From: Lutibacter profundi
GTDB lineage: Bacteria; Bacteroidota; Bacteroidia; Flavobacteriales; Flavobacteriaceae
DNA length: 64,000 nucleotides
Assembly (NCBI RefSeq): GCF_001543325.1
Contig: NZ_CP013355.1
Coordinates: forward strand, 1,022,001-1,086,000
Direction of reading: 5' to 3'
Positions 42,550 to 51,552 of the stretch are shown in pieces (the stretch's first letter is position 1; each line of letters starts with the position of its first letter). The position numbers and the translations under genes are program-made. The notes beneath the pieces were generated by a model. It searched no databases. It was not told the origin of the DNA and was given only the letters and a program-made list of their open reading frames with translations.

Positions 42550-43164
42550 ATGAAAAAATTACATTTAATCAGTCTCTTATTACTAACAATAATAACTATT
42601 TCTTCTTGTAAGCAAAATGAAAAAAAAGCATCAGAACCTTCCAAAAAAGGGTATACTGTTGATTCTGGAAAAACAACTATTAATTGGATTGCTTACAAAA
42701 CTACTAGCAAAACTCCAGTAAAAGGGCAATTTACAAAAGTAACGATTGAACAAGAAAAGAAAGCTACAACAGTTCTAAGTGCTCTAAATGGTTTAAAATT
42801 TAGCATTCCTGTAAATAGCCTATTTACAAAAGATACCATTAGAGATAAAAAATTAAAGAAATTCTTTTTTGGAACCATGAAAAATACGCTTGAAATTACA
42901 GGAGTTATAACCACTACTAATGAAAATTCTGGTACTGTAAGTTTAACTATGAATGAAATTACACAAGTATTACCAATAAGATATACTATTAATGACCAAA
43001 CGGTTACAATTGAAGCAGTCATGAATCTAGATAATTGGAAAACTCAGTTAGCTCTAAAAGCTTTAAATGCTGCATGTAAAGATTTACATTCTGGTGATGA
43101 TGGTATTTCTATGACGTGGAGCGAAGTTAAAATTGAAGTAACTACCAATTTAAAATATCAATAA
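42550..43164 (+). CDS. YceI family lipoprotein
   Basis: The 204-residue protein has a lipoprotein signal (ITISSC, Cys20) and a YceI-like lipocalin fold: YTVDSGKTTINWIAYKTTSKTPVKGQFTKV at the start and repeated beta-strands through NAACKDLHSGDDGISMTWSEVKI. YceI proteins bind isoprenoid or amphiphilic ligands in the periplasm; this one has the unusual TVLSALNGLKFSIPVNSLFTKDTIRDKKLKKFFF pattern instead of the standard FDAxxxPTI. It is the last gene of the rsfS-to-YceI run and is followed by a long inverted repeat. Confidence 0.83.
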   Translation: MKKLHLISLLLLTIITISSCKQNEKKASEPSKKGYTVDSGKTTINWIAYKTTSKTPVKGQFTKVTIEQEKKATTVLSALNGLKFSIPVNSLFTKDTIRDKKLKKFFFGTMKNTLEITGVITTTNENSGTVSLTMNEITQVLPIRYTINDQTVTIEAVMNLDNWKTQLALKALNAACKDLHSGDDGISMTWSEVKIEVTTNLKYQ

Positions 43165-43181
43165 AAATACGACACTACCCT

Positions 43182-43320
43182 AAAAGAGGCTGTCTGAAAA
43201 GCAATTATACTTGTCATTTTGAACAAAGTGAAAAATCTCAACATCTTGATATATAAGTGTTTAATTTCAAGAAGATTCTTCATTTACATTCAGAATGACA
43301 CTTTTTAGACAGCCTCTTTT
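43182..43320. repeat. 139-bp imperfect inverted repeat (dispersed-repeat or MITE-like element)
   Basis: The 20-base ends 43182-43201 and 43301-43320 are reverse complements with one mismatch. Inside, 43212-43222 pairs with 43289-43300 with one mismatch and weaker pairing continues inward. The inner text (TGTCATTTTGAAC, AATCTCAACATC, GAAGATTCTTCAT, CAGAATGACA) resembles intergenic repeats often seen in Bacteroidota. It abuts the DUF349 stop codon exactly and may act as a terminator for both convergent genes. No other copy was seen in the window. Confidence 0.75.
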
Positions 43321-45323
43321 TAATAATCTAGTTTCTTCAAATACGCCAATTTAGATTTCCAAATTTCTAATTTTTCTTTATAAGCTCGAATGTTTTCCAT
43401 TACGTTTTTTAATAGCGGATTATCTTTCGTCGCGTTTGAAATAAAACCTATATTATTTTCTAATTGTTGAATTTCTCTTATTGTTTCATCAATCTTTTTT
43501 CTAACAAAAAGCTGTTCGCCATTTAATTTTTTATAATTTTTTTGTTCTAAATAACTATTAATTAAATTCTCGAACTTAATCATTTCAACCTCTTTTACAT
43601 CAATAGGATTTTCAGCTACAATTTTATCAATCAGTTTATTAAACTTAATTTCAATATGTTTCATTTCAAAGGGTACTCTTCCCAGTTTTCTCCAACTATT
43701 TACATATTCCTTAAGTTTATCTAATGTTATTTCTACTTTGTTTTCAATACTTTCTTTAATTTGCTTTAAAAGTTCTTTCTTCTTATTAAAAACTTCTAAT
43801 TCTTCTTTACTTCCGGCGTCTTGTTCAGAATGTAGCCTGTCAAAATAATAATTACAGGCATCTTTAAATTCTTTCCATAATTTATCAGAATATTTACGAG
43901 GTACATGACCAATATTTTTCCAATCGGCCTGTATTTTTTTCATCACTTCTGTTGCAACATCCCAATCTTCACTATCTTTTAGTTCAAGAGCTTTTTCAAT
44001 AAGTAATTTCTTTTTATTTAGATTTTCTAAATGCTCTTTTTTTACATCCTTAAAAAAATTATTCTTTTCAATATTAAATTTTCTTGTTGCAGCTTTAAAC
44101 TTTGCCCAAATATCGTTGCTCTTTGCTCTTGGAACTTGACCAATTTTAAAAAACTTATTACGTAATTCTTCAATTTCATTTATACTTTTTTGCCAATCGC
44201 TTCTATTTTTGTTTCCTGAAGTATCAACAGCTTCAATTTCAGAAATAATTGACAACTTTTTTTCTGTATTTTCATCAAACTTACTTCTCAAATTTTTGAA
44301 AAAATCATGTCGCTTGTCATGTACTATTTTAGTTGCAGCACTAAAGCGTCCCCAAACCTCTTCTCTATGAGCACGATCAACAGGACCTATATCTTCTTTC
44401 CACATTTTATGCAGAATTTGTAACTCATTAAAGGCTAAATTTATATCGTCTAACTCAGCCAAAGCTTCTGCTTTAACAACTAATTTTAATTTTTCTTCAT
44501 AATTATGCTTAAAATCTAAATCTCTTAAATCATTATTTAAATGTAATAAATCATAAAATCGCTCAACGTGGTGTTGGTATGTTCTCCAGGTATCATTATA
44601 CTTTGCCTTAGGTATAGGGCCTGTAGAACGCCATTTATCTTGTATTTCTCTAAATCTTTTATACATTGTAGATCCATCAGCATTATCAATTAGCATTTTT
44701 AAATTTTCAATCAATTCTAATTTAACCTGTAAATTTTCATTTAATTGATTTTCTTGTTTTGCATAAAATTCATTCTTTTTTACTTTGTAATCGTAAAGGA
44801 TACTATTATAAGTAGATTTTATTGGATTATCATATTGAAAATCAACAACATTACCTCCTTCTTCAATAAATTTAGATTTTTCATTTTTTAGAAGTGTCCC
44901 AAATTTAACATTGAAAGTGTTTTTAATTTTATTAACATTACTATGAATGCTTTGCACAGGATTTTCTTTAACTAATTTACTCAATTCTGCAACTAAATCT
45001 TCCAAACTAAAATTATCGTAATCTTTCATCTCAACACGTACATGCTCAATCGTTTCAGAACTTTCAGCAATTTTAGTATCTATCTCATCAATTGCTTTAT
45101 TGGATACAATGGGTACTTCATTTTTAGTTTCTACAGATTCTAATATTTTTTCTGATTGAGAATCTGCATTATTATCATTATCTGTAGTATCAGCAACTTT
45201 CTCAGGTAATACTGCATCTTCTCTCTTTAGCTCATTTTTTGCTAAAGTTTCTTTAATTTCAGAATTTTGCAGTGTTAAATTACTCTTTTCTTTATTTGGT
45301 AATTTGTTGGTCTCGTCTAACAT
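43320..45323 (-). CDS. DUF349 domain-containing protein
   Basis: The 667-residue protein has a charged, acidic N-terminal region of about 150 residues and then at least five DUF349 repeats of about 70 residues, each a helical unit with the pattern W(K/R)..G.VPR....LW..FK (for example SIPKAKYNDTWRTYQ-like GPIPKAKYNDTWRTY, GQVPRAKSNDIWAKFKAATRKFN, GHVPRKYSDKLWKEFKDAC). It is long and probably forms coiled coils. The function is unknown in Bacteroidota. The stop codon touches the 139-bp inverted repeat. There is no signal peptide, so it is cytoplasmic. Confidence 0.87.
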   Translation of the reverse strand: MLDETNKLPNKEKSNLTLQNSEIKETLAKNELKREDAVLPEKVADTTDNDNNADSQSEKILESVETKNEVPIVSNKAIDEIDTKIAESSETIEHVRVEMKDYDNFSLEDLVAELSKLVKENPVQSIHSNVNKIKNTFNVKFGTLLKNEKSKFIEEGGNVVDFQYDNPIKSTYNSILYDYKVKKNEFYAKQENQLNENLQVKLELIENLKMLIDNADGSTMYKRFREIQDKWRSTGPIPKAKYNDTWRTYQHHVERFYDLLHLNNDLRDLDFKHNYEEKLKLVVKAEALAELDDINLAFNELQILHKMWKEDIGPVDRAHREEVWGRFSAATKIVHDKRHDFFKNLRSKFDENTEKKLSIISEIEAVDTSGNKNRSDWQKSINEIEELRNKFFKIGQVPRAKSNDIWAKFKAATRKFNIEKNNFFKDVKKEHLENLNKKKLLIEKALELKDSEDWDVATEVMKKIQADWKNIGHVPRKYSDKLWKEFKDACNYYFDRLHSEQDAGSKEELEVFNKKKELLKQIKESIENKVEITLDKLKEYVNSWRKLGRVPFEMKHIEIKFNKLIDKIVAENPIDVKEVEMIKFENLINSYLEQKNYKKLNGEQLFVRKKIDETIREIQQLENNIGFISNATKDNPLLKNVMENIRAYKEKLEIWKSKLAYLKKLDY

Positions 45324-45449
45324 ATAAGAATGTTTAAGGTTCGTTTAATTATAATCATTAATAATTTAAAATAGTAATTTGTTTGTAATTACTACTTCTT
45401 AATAAGATGATAAAACTTTTAAAAGTTGCGTAAATTTAAGGAATTCTTT

Positions 45450-46196
45450 TTATGAATTCCATATTTCCCAAGACTTTTCAGCTTGGAGTTCTAACATTTC
45501 ATATCCGTTTTTTATAATGGCTCCCCTTTTTTTACCTTCTTTCAAAAATTTAGTTTCAGCAGGGTTATAGATTAAATCAAATAACAAGTGCTTATTTGTT
45601 ATGTACTTATATGGAATATCTGGTAAATCTTCAATATTTGGGGAAGTACCTAAGGGTGTACAATTTATTATCACCGTATGCTTTGCCATTATATTTTCAT
45701 TCAAATCTGAATACAAGAAATTATTTTCTAATTCTTTTCTAGAAACAAATTTATTTTCTATTTCCAATTTATTCAAAGCATAAGAAATTGCCTTAGAGGC
45801 TCCTCCTGTTCCTAAAATTAGTGCTTTTTTATGATGCTGCTTCAATATAGGTTTTATTGATTTTTGAAACCCATAAACATCTGTATTATAACCTATTAAT
45901 TTATTTTCTGGAGTTACTTTTATGGTGTTAACAGCTCCAATTATTTGAGCTTCTTCTTCAACCTCATCTAAATATTTTATAATTGATTCTTTATAAGGAA
46001 TTGTAACATTAAATCCTATAAAATCATCTTCTCTTTGGTACAGAATGAATGGGAATTCTTCAATTTCAGGAAGATCATAATTGTGGTATTTAAACGTATT
46101 TAAACCTAACTTCTCAAATTTTTCAGTAAAATATTTTTTTGAAAAAGAATAAGAAATATTCTTTCCTATCAAACCAAATTTATAACGTTTGTTCAT
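45450..46196 (-). CDS. aroE: Shikimate dehydrogenase
   Basis: The 248-residue enzyme reduces 3-dehydroshikimate with NADPH in aromatic amino acid synthesis. KFGLIGKNISYSFSKKYF, FIGFNVTIPYKESI (catalytic lysine), AVNTIKV, GYNTDVYGFQKSI and LGTGGASKAISYAL (NADP loop) are all present, as is GYEMLELQAEKSWEIWN at the end. The start MNKRYKFGL at 46196 is preferred over an upstream ATG at 46232 that would add twelve residues; it overlaps the end of the upstream DUF368 gene by 17 bases. Confidence 0.92.
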   Translation of the reverse strand: MNKRYKFGLIGKNISYSFSKKYFTEKFEKLGLNTFKYHNYDLPEIEEFPFILYQREDDFIGFNVTIPYKESIIKYLDEVEEEAQIIGAVNTIKVTPENKLIGYNTDVYGFQKSIKPILKQHHKKALILGTGGASKAISYALNKLEIENKFVSRKELENNFLYSDLNENIMAKHTVIINCTPLGTSPNIEDLPDIPYKYITNKHLLFDLIYNPAETKFLKEGKKRGAIIKNGYEMLELQAEKSWEIWNS

Positions 46197-47211
46197 CTTC
46201 ATACTCTTTACGTTTTTGTCCAAATTTATCAATTAACAAAATAATTCCGAAGCCAATCAAAATATAAAAAATGGCAATCCAAGTTTCTTTTAGCGAAAAA
46301 TCTGGAAAATATCTTTTAAAATTTTCAACAACTTCATTTCCTCTTGCATCTAATAATATTCTACCATTTACAACTTTATAAACAACTTTCTTCCAAGGCC
46401 AAACTATTCCTAAGGAACCTGTAATAAAACCAATAATAATTGCAGTAACAATTTGATGCCAACGCTTAAGTACATACCCTAAAATATGTGATGTAAATAC
46501 CAAGCCAAAAACCGAACCTGCAGTAAATGATGTAATAATTTTTAGATATCTAATGCGCTCATCACTATTTATGAAACTAAAATCACCCGTAATTATTTCT
46601 GCAAAAGTTTTATATAACATGGTGACAGAATCAACTAATAGCAATACATAATTACCCAATAAAATTAAAATAAATGAGCCTGAAAGCCCTGGTAATGTCA
46701 TTCCAGAAACACCAATAATTCCACAAGCAAATACAAACCATAAATTGTCATTTTCTTTTGCTGGATTCATAAAACTAATTGCAATACCTAATGCCGCTCC
46801 AATTGCCATTGCAACAATATTACTTATTTTCCAATCCCTAAAATCTTTTGAAATATAATAGATTGAACCCAGAATCATTCCAAAAAAAGAACTCCAAACA
46901 TACAATTCGTAATATTCTAACAGATAATCTAGAACAAGAGAAACACTAAAATAGCTAAACGTACTTCCTCCAAAAACAAGCAATAAAAAAGTAGCATTTG
47001 TATAATAATAGAAACTTTTAAATCTGCCATTAATTAGTAATAAAAAGGCCTTATAATTTATTTTTCTAAAAGAGTAAATCATTTCTTCATAAAAGCCTAA
47101 AACAAAGGAAACTGTACCACCTGACACCCCTGGAACTTTATTAGCCGCACCCATAGAAAGTCCTTTTAAAAAAAGAAAAAACTTATCTAATATGGTACGT
47201 TCTCTAGCCAT
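46180..47211 (-). CDS. DUF368 family undecaprenyl-phosphate translocase (copy 1)
   Basis: The 343-residue membrane protein has the DUF368 signatures MGAANKVPGVSGGTVSFVLGFYEEMI near the N-terminus and GVSGMTLPGLSGSFILILLGNYVLLL in the middle; these two inverted half-repeats make about eight membrane helices. DUF368 proteins (PopT) were shown to recycle undecaprenyl phosphate across the cytoplasmic membrane. It lies two bases after a second DUF368 gene on the same strand. The paralogues differ in length and loops. Its 3' end overlaps aroE by 17 bases. Confidence 0.85.
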   Translation of the reverse strand: MARERTILDKFFLFLKGLSMGAANKVPGVSGGTVSFVLGFYEEMIYSFRKINYKAFLLLINGRFKSFYYYTNATFLLLVFGGSTFSYFSVSLVLDYLLEYYELYVWSSFFGMILGSIYYISKDFRDWKISNIVAMAIGAALGIAISFMNPAKENDNLWFVFACGIIGVSGMTLPGLSGSFILILLGNYVLLLVDSVTMLYKTFAEIITGDFSFINSDERIRYLKIITSFTAGSVFGLVFTSHILGYVLKRWHQIVTAIIIGFITGSLGIVWPWKKVVYKVVNGRILLDARGNEVVENFKRYFPDFSLKETWIAIFYILIGFGIILLIDKFGQKRKEYEDEQTL

Positions 47212-47213
47212 AA

Positions 47214-48149
47214 TTATATATTATTTGAACTCTTATCGGCAATTTTTTCTAACAGAATAATTGTTAAAAAACCTACTATTACTAATATTATAGCTGCCAA
47301 TATTTGAGAATTTCCTTCAAAAGAAAAAGGAGAAACACTTTGCTCATTAAATGGAACTTTAATTCCGTGAGAGTTAATACGCCAAGTTAATGTCTCTTTC
47401 CAAGGCCATATTTTATTTAATGAGCCTAAAATAAATCCTGTTAAAACAGCTAAGGTATAATTTCTATAATGATTAAATAACCACCTTAATACTTTTGAAA
47501 ATGATAATAATCCAACTATTGCTCCAAAGGCAATTATTAATAATAATTTAAAATCTCTAGTATGAATTGCTTCTAGCACTGGTTTATAAGCTCCCAATAA
47601 AACCAGAATAAATGCGCCAGAAATTCCAGGTAAAATCATAGCACAAATTGCTAATGCTCCAGCCAAAAACATAAATAATGGAGAGGAGTTTTCAGAAATT
47701 AGAGGTTGTAATGTAGTTATGTAATAAGCTATTCCAGTACCCATCAATAAACTCACAATTGCCACACTATTCCATTTGTTAATTTGTCTTCCCACATACA
47801 AAATACTAGCTAAAACTAATCCAAAAAAGAATGACCAAACCATAATTGGTTTATGTTCTAACAACCAAGATATTAGTTTTGCCAATGATACAATACTAAT
47901 AAAAATACCTGTGAGTAATGACGCTAAAAAATTTCCATTAACAGCATTCCATGCGGCTTTTACTCCTTTTGTTTTTAAGAGTTTTAATGTGCCTATATTT
48001 ACTGAGCTAATTGAAGTTAATAACTCTTCGTAAATCCCTGATATAAAAGCAATTGTACCTCCTGAAACTCCTGGAACAACATCGGCTGCTCCCATTGCTA
48101 TTCCTTTTAAAATAATTATAAAATAATGTCTAAATTTTCGTTGCTTCAT
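47214..48149 (-). CDS. DUF368 family undecaprenyl-phosphate translocase (copy 2)
   Basis: The 311-residue membrane protein is the second member of the tandem pair. It has MGAADVVPGVSGGTIAFISGIYEELL and AICAMILPGISGAFILVLLGAYKPVL, the two halves of the DUF368 fold. It is first in the unit and has a -7 box TACATTTG 24 bases before its start. Both copies likely carry out C55-P transport, possibly under different conditions or with different isoprenoid carriers. A TPR gene lies upstream on the same strand. Confidence 0.85.
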   Translation of the reverse strand: MKQRKFRHYFIIILKGIAMGAADVVPGVSGGTIAFISGIYEELLTSISSVNIGTLKLLKTKGVKAAWNAVNGNFLASLLTGIFISIVSLAKLISWLLEHKPIMVWSFFFGLVLASILYVGRQINKWNSVAIVSLLMGTGIAYYITTLQPLISENSSPLFMFLAGALAICAMILPGISGAFILVLLGAYKPVLEAIHTRDFKLLLIIAFGAIVGLLSFSKVLRWLFNHYRNYTLAVLTGFILGSLNKIWPWKETLTWRINSHGIKVPFNEQSVSPFSFEGNSQILAAIILVIVGFLTIILLEKIADKSSNNI

Positions 48150-48172
48150 TTGTCTTCAAAATGTTAATGTGA

Positions 48173-48180
48173 CAAATGTA
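48173..48180 (-). promoter_or_regulatory. Bacteroidota -7 box TACATTTG upstream of the DUF368 pair
   Basis: Exact TAnnTTTG match on the minus strand in the 37-base gap between the TPR gene and the DUF368 gene; no -33 box seen. Confidence 0.55.
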
Positions 48181-48186
48181 GTATTT

Positions 48187-49584
48187 TTATTGTGAAGTTT
48201 TTTTGAAACTATTTATAATGTTTTTTACCTTTTTCATTTTGTAAACTTCAGGAAAAAGTTCCTTTAATATTATTTGTTCTTCAAAATTAATAAACAGTGC
48301 TGAAGTTAAATAATTTTTACCTTTTATATCATTTTTAAATTTAAAACACAAGCCACTTAGCCTATATTCTATTTCAGCAAAATTTTTAAAATATGATTTT
48401 GATTTCAACAAGTATTTTAGTGCATCATCATATTCTCCTAAATAACATAGTACATCACTTAAACCCAGCCATATTGTAAGGTCAAAATCTTGTAGTAATA
48501 AACATTGTTTAAATGCATTTTCTGCTTCTTCAAAAAGATCAATATTCAAACATATCTCAGCATATTTGCGCCAATATTTTGAATTTTGTTCATCTATTTC
48601 TAGTGCTTTATTGATATGAAATAATGCCTTTCTGTACTTTTTTTCTTTTATATTTAAATTGGTAATTGCTATCCATCCTTTATCTAATAGAGGGTCTTCA
48701 TGAACTGCTTTTTTATAAAATTGAATTGCTTGTGTTGATTTATTTAAATTTTCATAACATTCACCTATTCGCAAAAAAACGAATGATGTTGGGTCATCCA
48801 ACTCTATCGTTATTTTATAATTGTCAATGGCTTCTTCAAAATTATTAAGTTGTTCTAATGTTTTTGCTTTTTCTAAATATGCTCCAACAAAAAATTCATC
48901 AATAAGTACCGCAAAATCAAAAGCTCGTAAGGCCTCTTTGTAGTTTTCTACAATAAAATATTGCCGTCCTAATTGATGCCAGGCAACTTCACTGTACGGG
49001 TCTTTATTTATATAATTATCTAAATAATCAATAGCTTCATTATGTTTATTTTGCATATCAAAACAATAAATGATGTTGTAAAGAGATGAATAATCTTCGA
49101 AATCAACTTCTAAACATTTTGCAAAATTCAGCCTAGCTTCATTAAAATCGTCTAAATACAAATATTCCATTCCAATCATTGATAAAATATCGGCCTCATC
49201 ATCTGTATAAGTTAATGCAATTTTCAATAAATTTATTGCCTTTTTATGATTGTCACTTTTAGAGTATATTGCTGCTTGTTGCACATATATTTCATCATTG
49301 GTAGGTTCAATTGCCTGTAATTCTTTTAATAAACTTGAAGCACTTTCTGTTTCACCATCAAAAATCATTAGTTCGGCTTGTAGCAACTTTAATAAAACCG
49401 ATTTAGGATGCTGGGTTAGTCCTAATTTTATGGCTTTTTTAGCTAAAGATATTTTAGCTGAGTCTATATAATAATGTATAATTTGTTCAAACTCTATTGA
49501 ATCAAAAAAATAAACGCTATCAGTTTTAAGCATTGATTCAAATTTTAATAAGGGCATATTATTTTCTCTTGGAGTTAATGACAT
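48187..49584 (-). CDS. Tetratricopeptide repeat protein
   Basis: This is a soluble scaffold made of about twelve TPR units, seen as repeated motifs such as ALRAFDFAVLIDEFFVGAYLEKAKTLEQLNNFEEAIDNYKITIEL and AIQFYKKAVHEDPLLDKGW. The start at 49584 (MSLTPRENNMPLLKFESML) gives 465 residues and fits flavobacterial relatives, which open close to PLLKFESML. A longer reading from 49707 adds a hydrophobic stretch but overlaps the start of pyrR and its promoter, so it is less likely. The function is unknown; TPR proteins mediate protein contacts. A DUF368 pair follows. Confidence 0.82.
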   Translation of the reverse strand: MSLTPRENNMPLLKFESMLKTDSVYFFDSIEFEQIIHYYIDSAKISLAKKAIKLGLTQHPKSVLLKLLQAELMIFDGETESASSLLKELQAIEPTNDEIYVQQAAIYSKSDNHKKAINLLKIALTYTDDEADILSMIGMEYLYLDDFNEARLNFAKCLEVDFEDYSSLYNIIYCFDMQNKHNEAIDYLDNYINKDPYSEVAWHQLGRQYFIVENYKEALRAFDFAVLIDEFFVGAYLEKAKTLEQLNNFEEAIDNYKITIELDDPTSFVFLRIGECYENLNKSTQAIQFYKKAVHEDPLLDKGWIAITNLNIKEKKYRKALFHINKALEIDEQNSKYWRKYAEICLNIDLFEEAENAFKQCLLLQDFDLTIWLGLSDVLCYLGEYDDALKYLLKSKSYFKNFAEIEYRLSGLCFKFKNDIKGKNYLTSALFINFEEQIILKELFPEVYKMKKVKNIINSFKKTSQ

Positions 49585-49687
49585 ATAAAAGATATAGACA
49601 ATTACTATAAAATAAAAGTACAAGAAGTTTCTAATGATTTTAGAATTAACTTCTAATGTTTTTAACAAATTAATTAACAAAATGCTG

Positions 49688-49695
49688 TATATTTG
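49688..49695 (+). promoter_or_regulatory. Bacteroidota -7 box TATATTTG upstream of pyrR
   Basis: Exact TAnnTTTG match. It puts the transcript start near 49701 and favours the pyrR start at 49722 (leader about 20 bases) over the ATG at 49707. Confidence 0.55.
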
Positions 49696-49721
49696 TATTC
49701 CGAACAATGTTTGGTATTACC

Positions 49722-50261
49722 ATGAGTAAAAAAACACTACTTAACTCTAAAGAAATTCACATTATCTTACACCGATTAGCTTGTCAGTTAATTGAAAATC
49801 ACAACAGCTTTGAAAAAACTGTTGTGATTGGAATTCAGCCAAGAGGAGTACATTTAGCGAAACGTTTAGTTTCTATTTTACAAAATGATTATAATATCTC
49901 TAAAGTTAAATTGGGGCAATTAGATATCACTTTCTACAGAGATGATTTTAGACGGCGTGAAGCCCCTTTAGAAGCTAGCAAAACAACGATCGATTTTATT
50001 ATTGAAGGTAAAAACGTTGTTTTTATTGATGATGTGCTCTATTCAGGGCGAAGTATACGTGCAGCATTAACAGCCATTCAATCTTTTGGGAGACCTGAAA
50101 ATATTGAACTTTTGGTATTAATTGATAGAAGATTCAGTCGCCATTTACCTATTCAACCAGATTATACAGGAAGGCAAGTAGATGTTATAAATAAAGAAAA
50201 AGTAACCGTTCATTGGAAAGAAAACGATAAGAAAGATGCAGTATATATTATAAATAATTAA
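49722..50261 (+). CDS. pyrR: Pyrimidine operon regulator / uracil phosphoribosyltransferase PyrR
   Basis: The 179-residue protein has the PRPP-binding motif VVFIDDVLYSGRSIRAAL and the PyrR-type GIQPRGVHLAKRL and DITFYRDDFRRREAP stretches. In Gram-positive bacteria PyrR binds the pyr mRNA to control attenuation; here no anti-terminator hairpin is visible between the promoter and the gene. Eight bases separate it from pyrB, so it can be regulated with it. The start MSKKTLLNSKE is preferred to MFGITMSKK. Enzyme identity is secure, the regulatory role is inferred. Confidence 0.92.
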   Translation: MSKKTLLNSKEIHIILHRLACQLIENHNSFEKTVVIGIQPRGVHLAKRLVSILQNDYNISKVKLGQLDITFYRDDFRRREAPLEASKTTIDFIIEGKNVVFIDDVLYSGRSIRAALTAIQSFGRPENIELLVLIDRRFSRHLPIQPDYTGRQVDVINKEKVTVHWKENDKKDAVYIINN

Positions 50262-50268
50262 TTACACT

Positions 50269-51198
50269 ATGAGCCAGTTAAGCGTACAACATCTTTTAGG
50301 AATAAAGCATTTAAAAGTTACTGATATTGATTTAATTTTTAAAACGGCTAATCACTTTAAAGAAGTTATCAATAGACCTATAAAAAAAGTACCTTCACTT
50401 AGAGACATAACCATAGCTAACTTATTTTTTGAAAATAGTACACGTACAAAACTATCTTTTGAACTAGCTGAAAAAAGATTATCTGCCGATATTATTAATT
50501 TCTCAGCCAGTCAGTCTTCTGTAAAAAAAGGCGAAACACTTATAGACACAGCCAACAATATACTATCTATGAAAGTTGATATTATTGTTATGCGACATCC
50601 CAATGTAGGCGCTTGTGATTTTTTATCAAAAAATGTGCACGCTAAAATAATAAATGCAGGAGACGGAACCCATGAACATCCAACACAAGCACTTTTAGAT
50701 TCATACTCAATTCGTGAGAAATTAGGAACTGTTAAGGATAAAAAAATTGTAATTATAGGTGATATTTTACATTCTAGAGTTGCTCTTTCAAATATTTATG
50801 CCTTAAAATTACAAGGTGCAGAAGTTAAAGTTTGCGGCCCTAAAACTTTAATTCCAAAACACATTGAAAGTTTGGGAGTTAGTATTGAGTATAGTTTAAA
50901 AAAAGCTTTGGATTGGTGTGATGTTGCAAATGTTTTAAGAGTCCAAAATGAACGTATGAAAATTAATTATTTCCCTTCTACTAGAGAATATTCACAACTT
51001 TTTGGCATCAATAAAAAAATACTAGATTCACTAGATAAAAAAATTGTAATTATGCACCCTGGCCCAATAAACAGAGGGGTTGAGATTACAAGCGATGTTG
51101 CTGATGCTGATCAATCAATCATTTTAAATCAGGTTGAAAATGGCGTTGCCATACGTATGGCTGTTATCTATTTACTAGCACAACAAATAGTTCAATAA
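50269..51198 (+). CDS. pyrB: Aspartate carbamoyltransferase catalytic subunit
   Basis: The 309-residue enzyme condenses aspartate and carbamoyl phosphate, the first committed pyrimidine step. FFENSTRTKLSFELAEKRL binds carbamoyl phosphate, GDGTHEHPTQALLDSYSIRE is the aspartate loop, and HPGPINRGVEI the C-terminal signature. No pyrI regulatory subunit gene is next to it. It follows pyrR by seven bases and precedes a small STAS-like gene by five bases. Confidence 0.95.
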   Translation: MSQLSVQHLLGIKHLKVTDIDLIFKTANHFKEVINRPIKKVPSLRDITIANLFFENSTRTKLSFELAEKRLSADIINFSASQSSVKKGETLIDTANNILSMKVDIIVMRHPNVGACDFLSKNVHAKIINAGDGTHEHPTQALLDSYSIREKLGTVKDKKIVIIGDILHSRVALSNIYALKLQGAEVKVCGPKTLIPKHIESLGVSIEYSLKKALDWCDVANVLRVQNERMKINYFPSTREYSQLFGINKKILDSLDKKIVIMHPGPINRGVEITSDVADADQSIILNQVENGVAIRMAVIYLLAQQIVQ

Positions 51199-51203
51199 AA
51201 TTT

Positions 51204-51536
51204 ATGACAATAACTAAAACTGAAAAATACACACACATAAAACCAACCCAAAATTTGGTTAAAGACTTTCTTGTAGCGTTTGAAATTCGCTATCCTGAAT
51301 TTAAAAAAGAACATTTAATTATTGATTTTTCTGAAAATTTTAACATAAAAATTGAAGAATTAACCTTATTTTTGAAAGTAAGTGTACAGCATCAAAAGAA
51401 TGGCACAAGTTTTGTGCTAGTTTGTAGTGGAATAGATGTAGATAAAATTCCAGATGAATTAAGTGTTGTTCCAACATTAGCAGAAGCGATAGACATACTA
51501 GAAATGGATGCTATTGAACGAGATTTAGGATTTTAA
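51204..51536 (+). CDS. Small conserved STAS-like protein upstream of rnz
   Basis: This 110-residue soluble protein is often labelled ribonuclease Z by neighbourhood, but it has no metal-binding motif (HxHxDH is absent). The mixed alpha/beta pattern, with LIIDFSENFNIKIEELTLFLKVSVQHQKNGTSFVLVCSGIDVDKIP, looks like a STAS-type fold. It lies between pyrB and a T9SS mini-protein. The function is unknown. Confidence 0.65.
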   Translation: MTITKTEKYTHIKPTQNLVKDFLVAFEIRYPEFKKEHLIIDFSENFNIKIEELTLFLKVSVQHQKNGTSFVLVCSGIDVDKIPDELSVVPTLAEAIDILEMDAIERDLGF

Positions 51537-51552
51537 AACAATTTGCTTATTG

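Noticed and set aside
49585-49707. N-terminal extension of the TPR protein with a hydrophobic helix
   Set aside because: It overlaps pyrR's promoter and start, is extremely AT-rich, and relatives start near MPLLKFESML, so it is probably untranslated.
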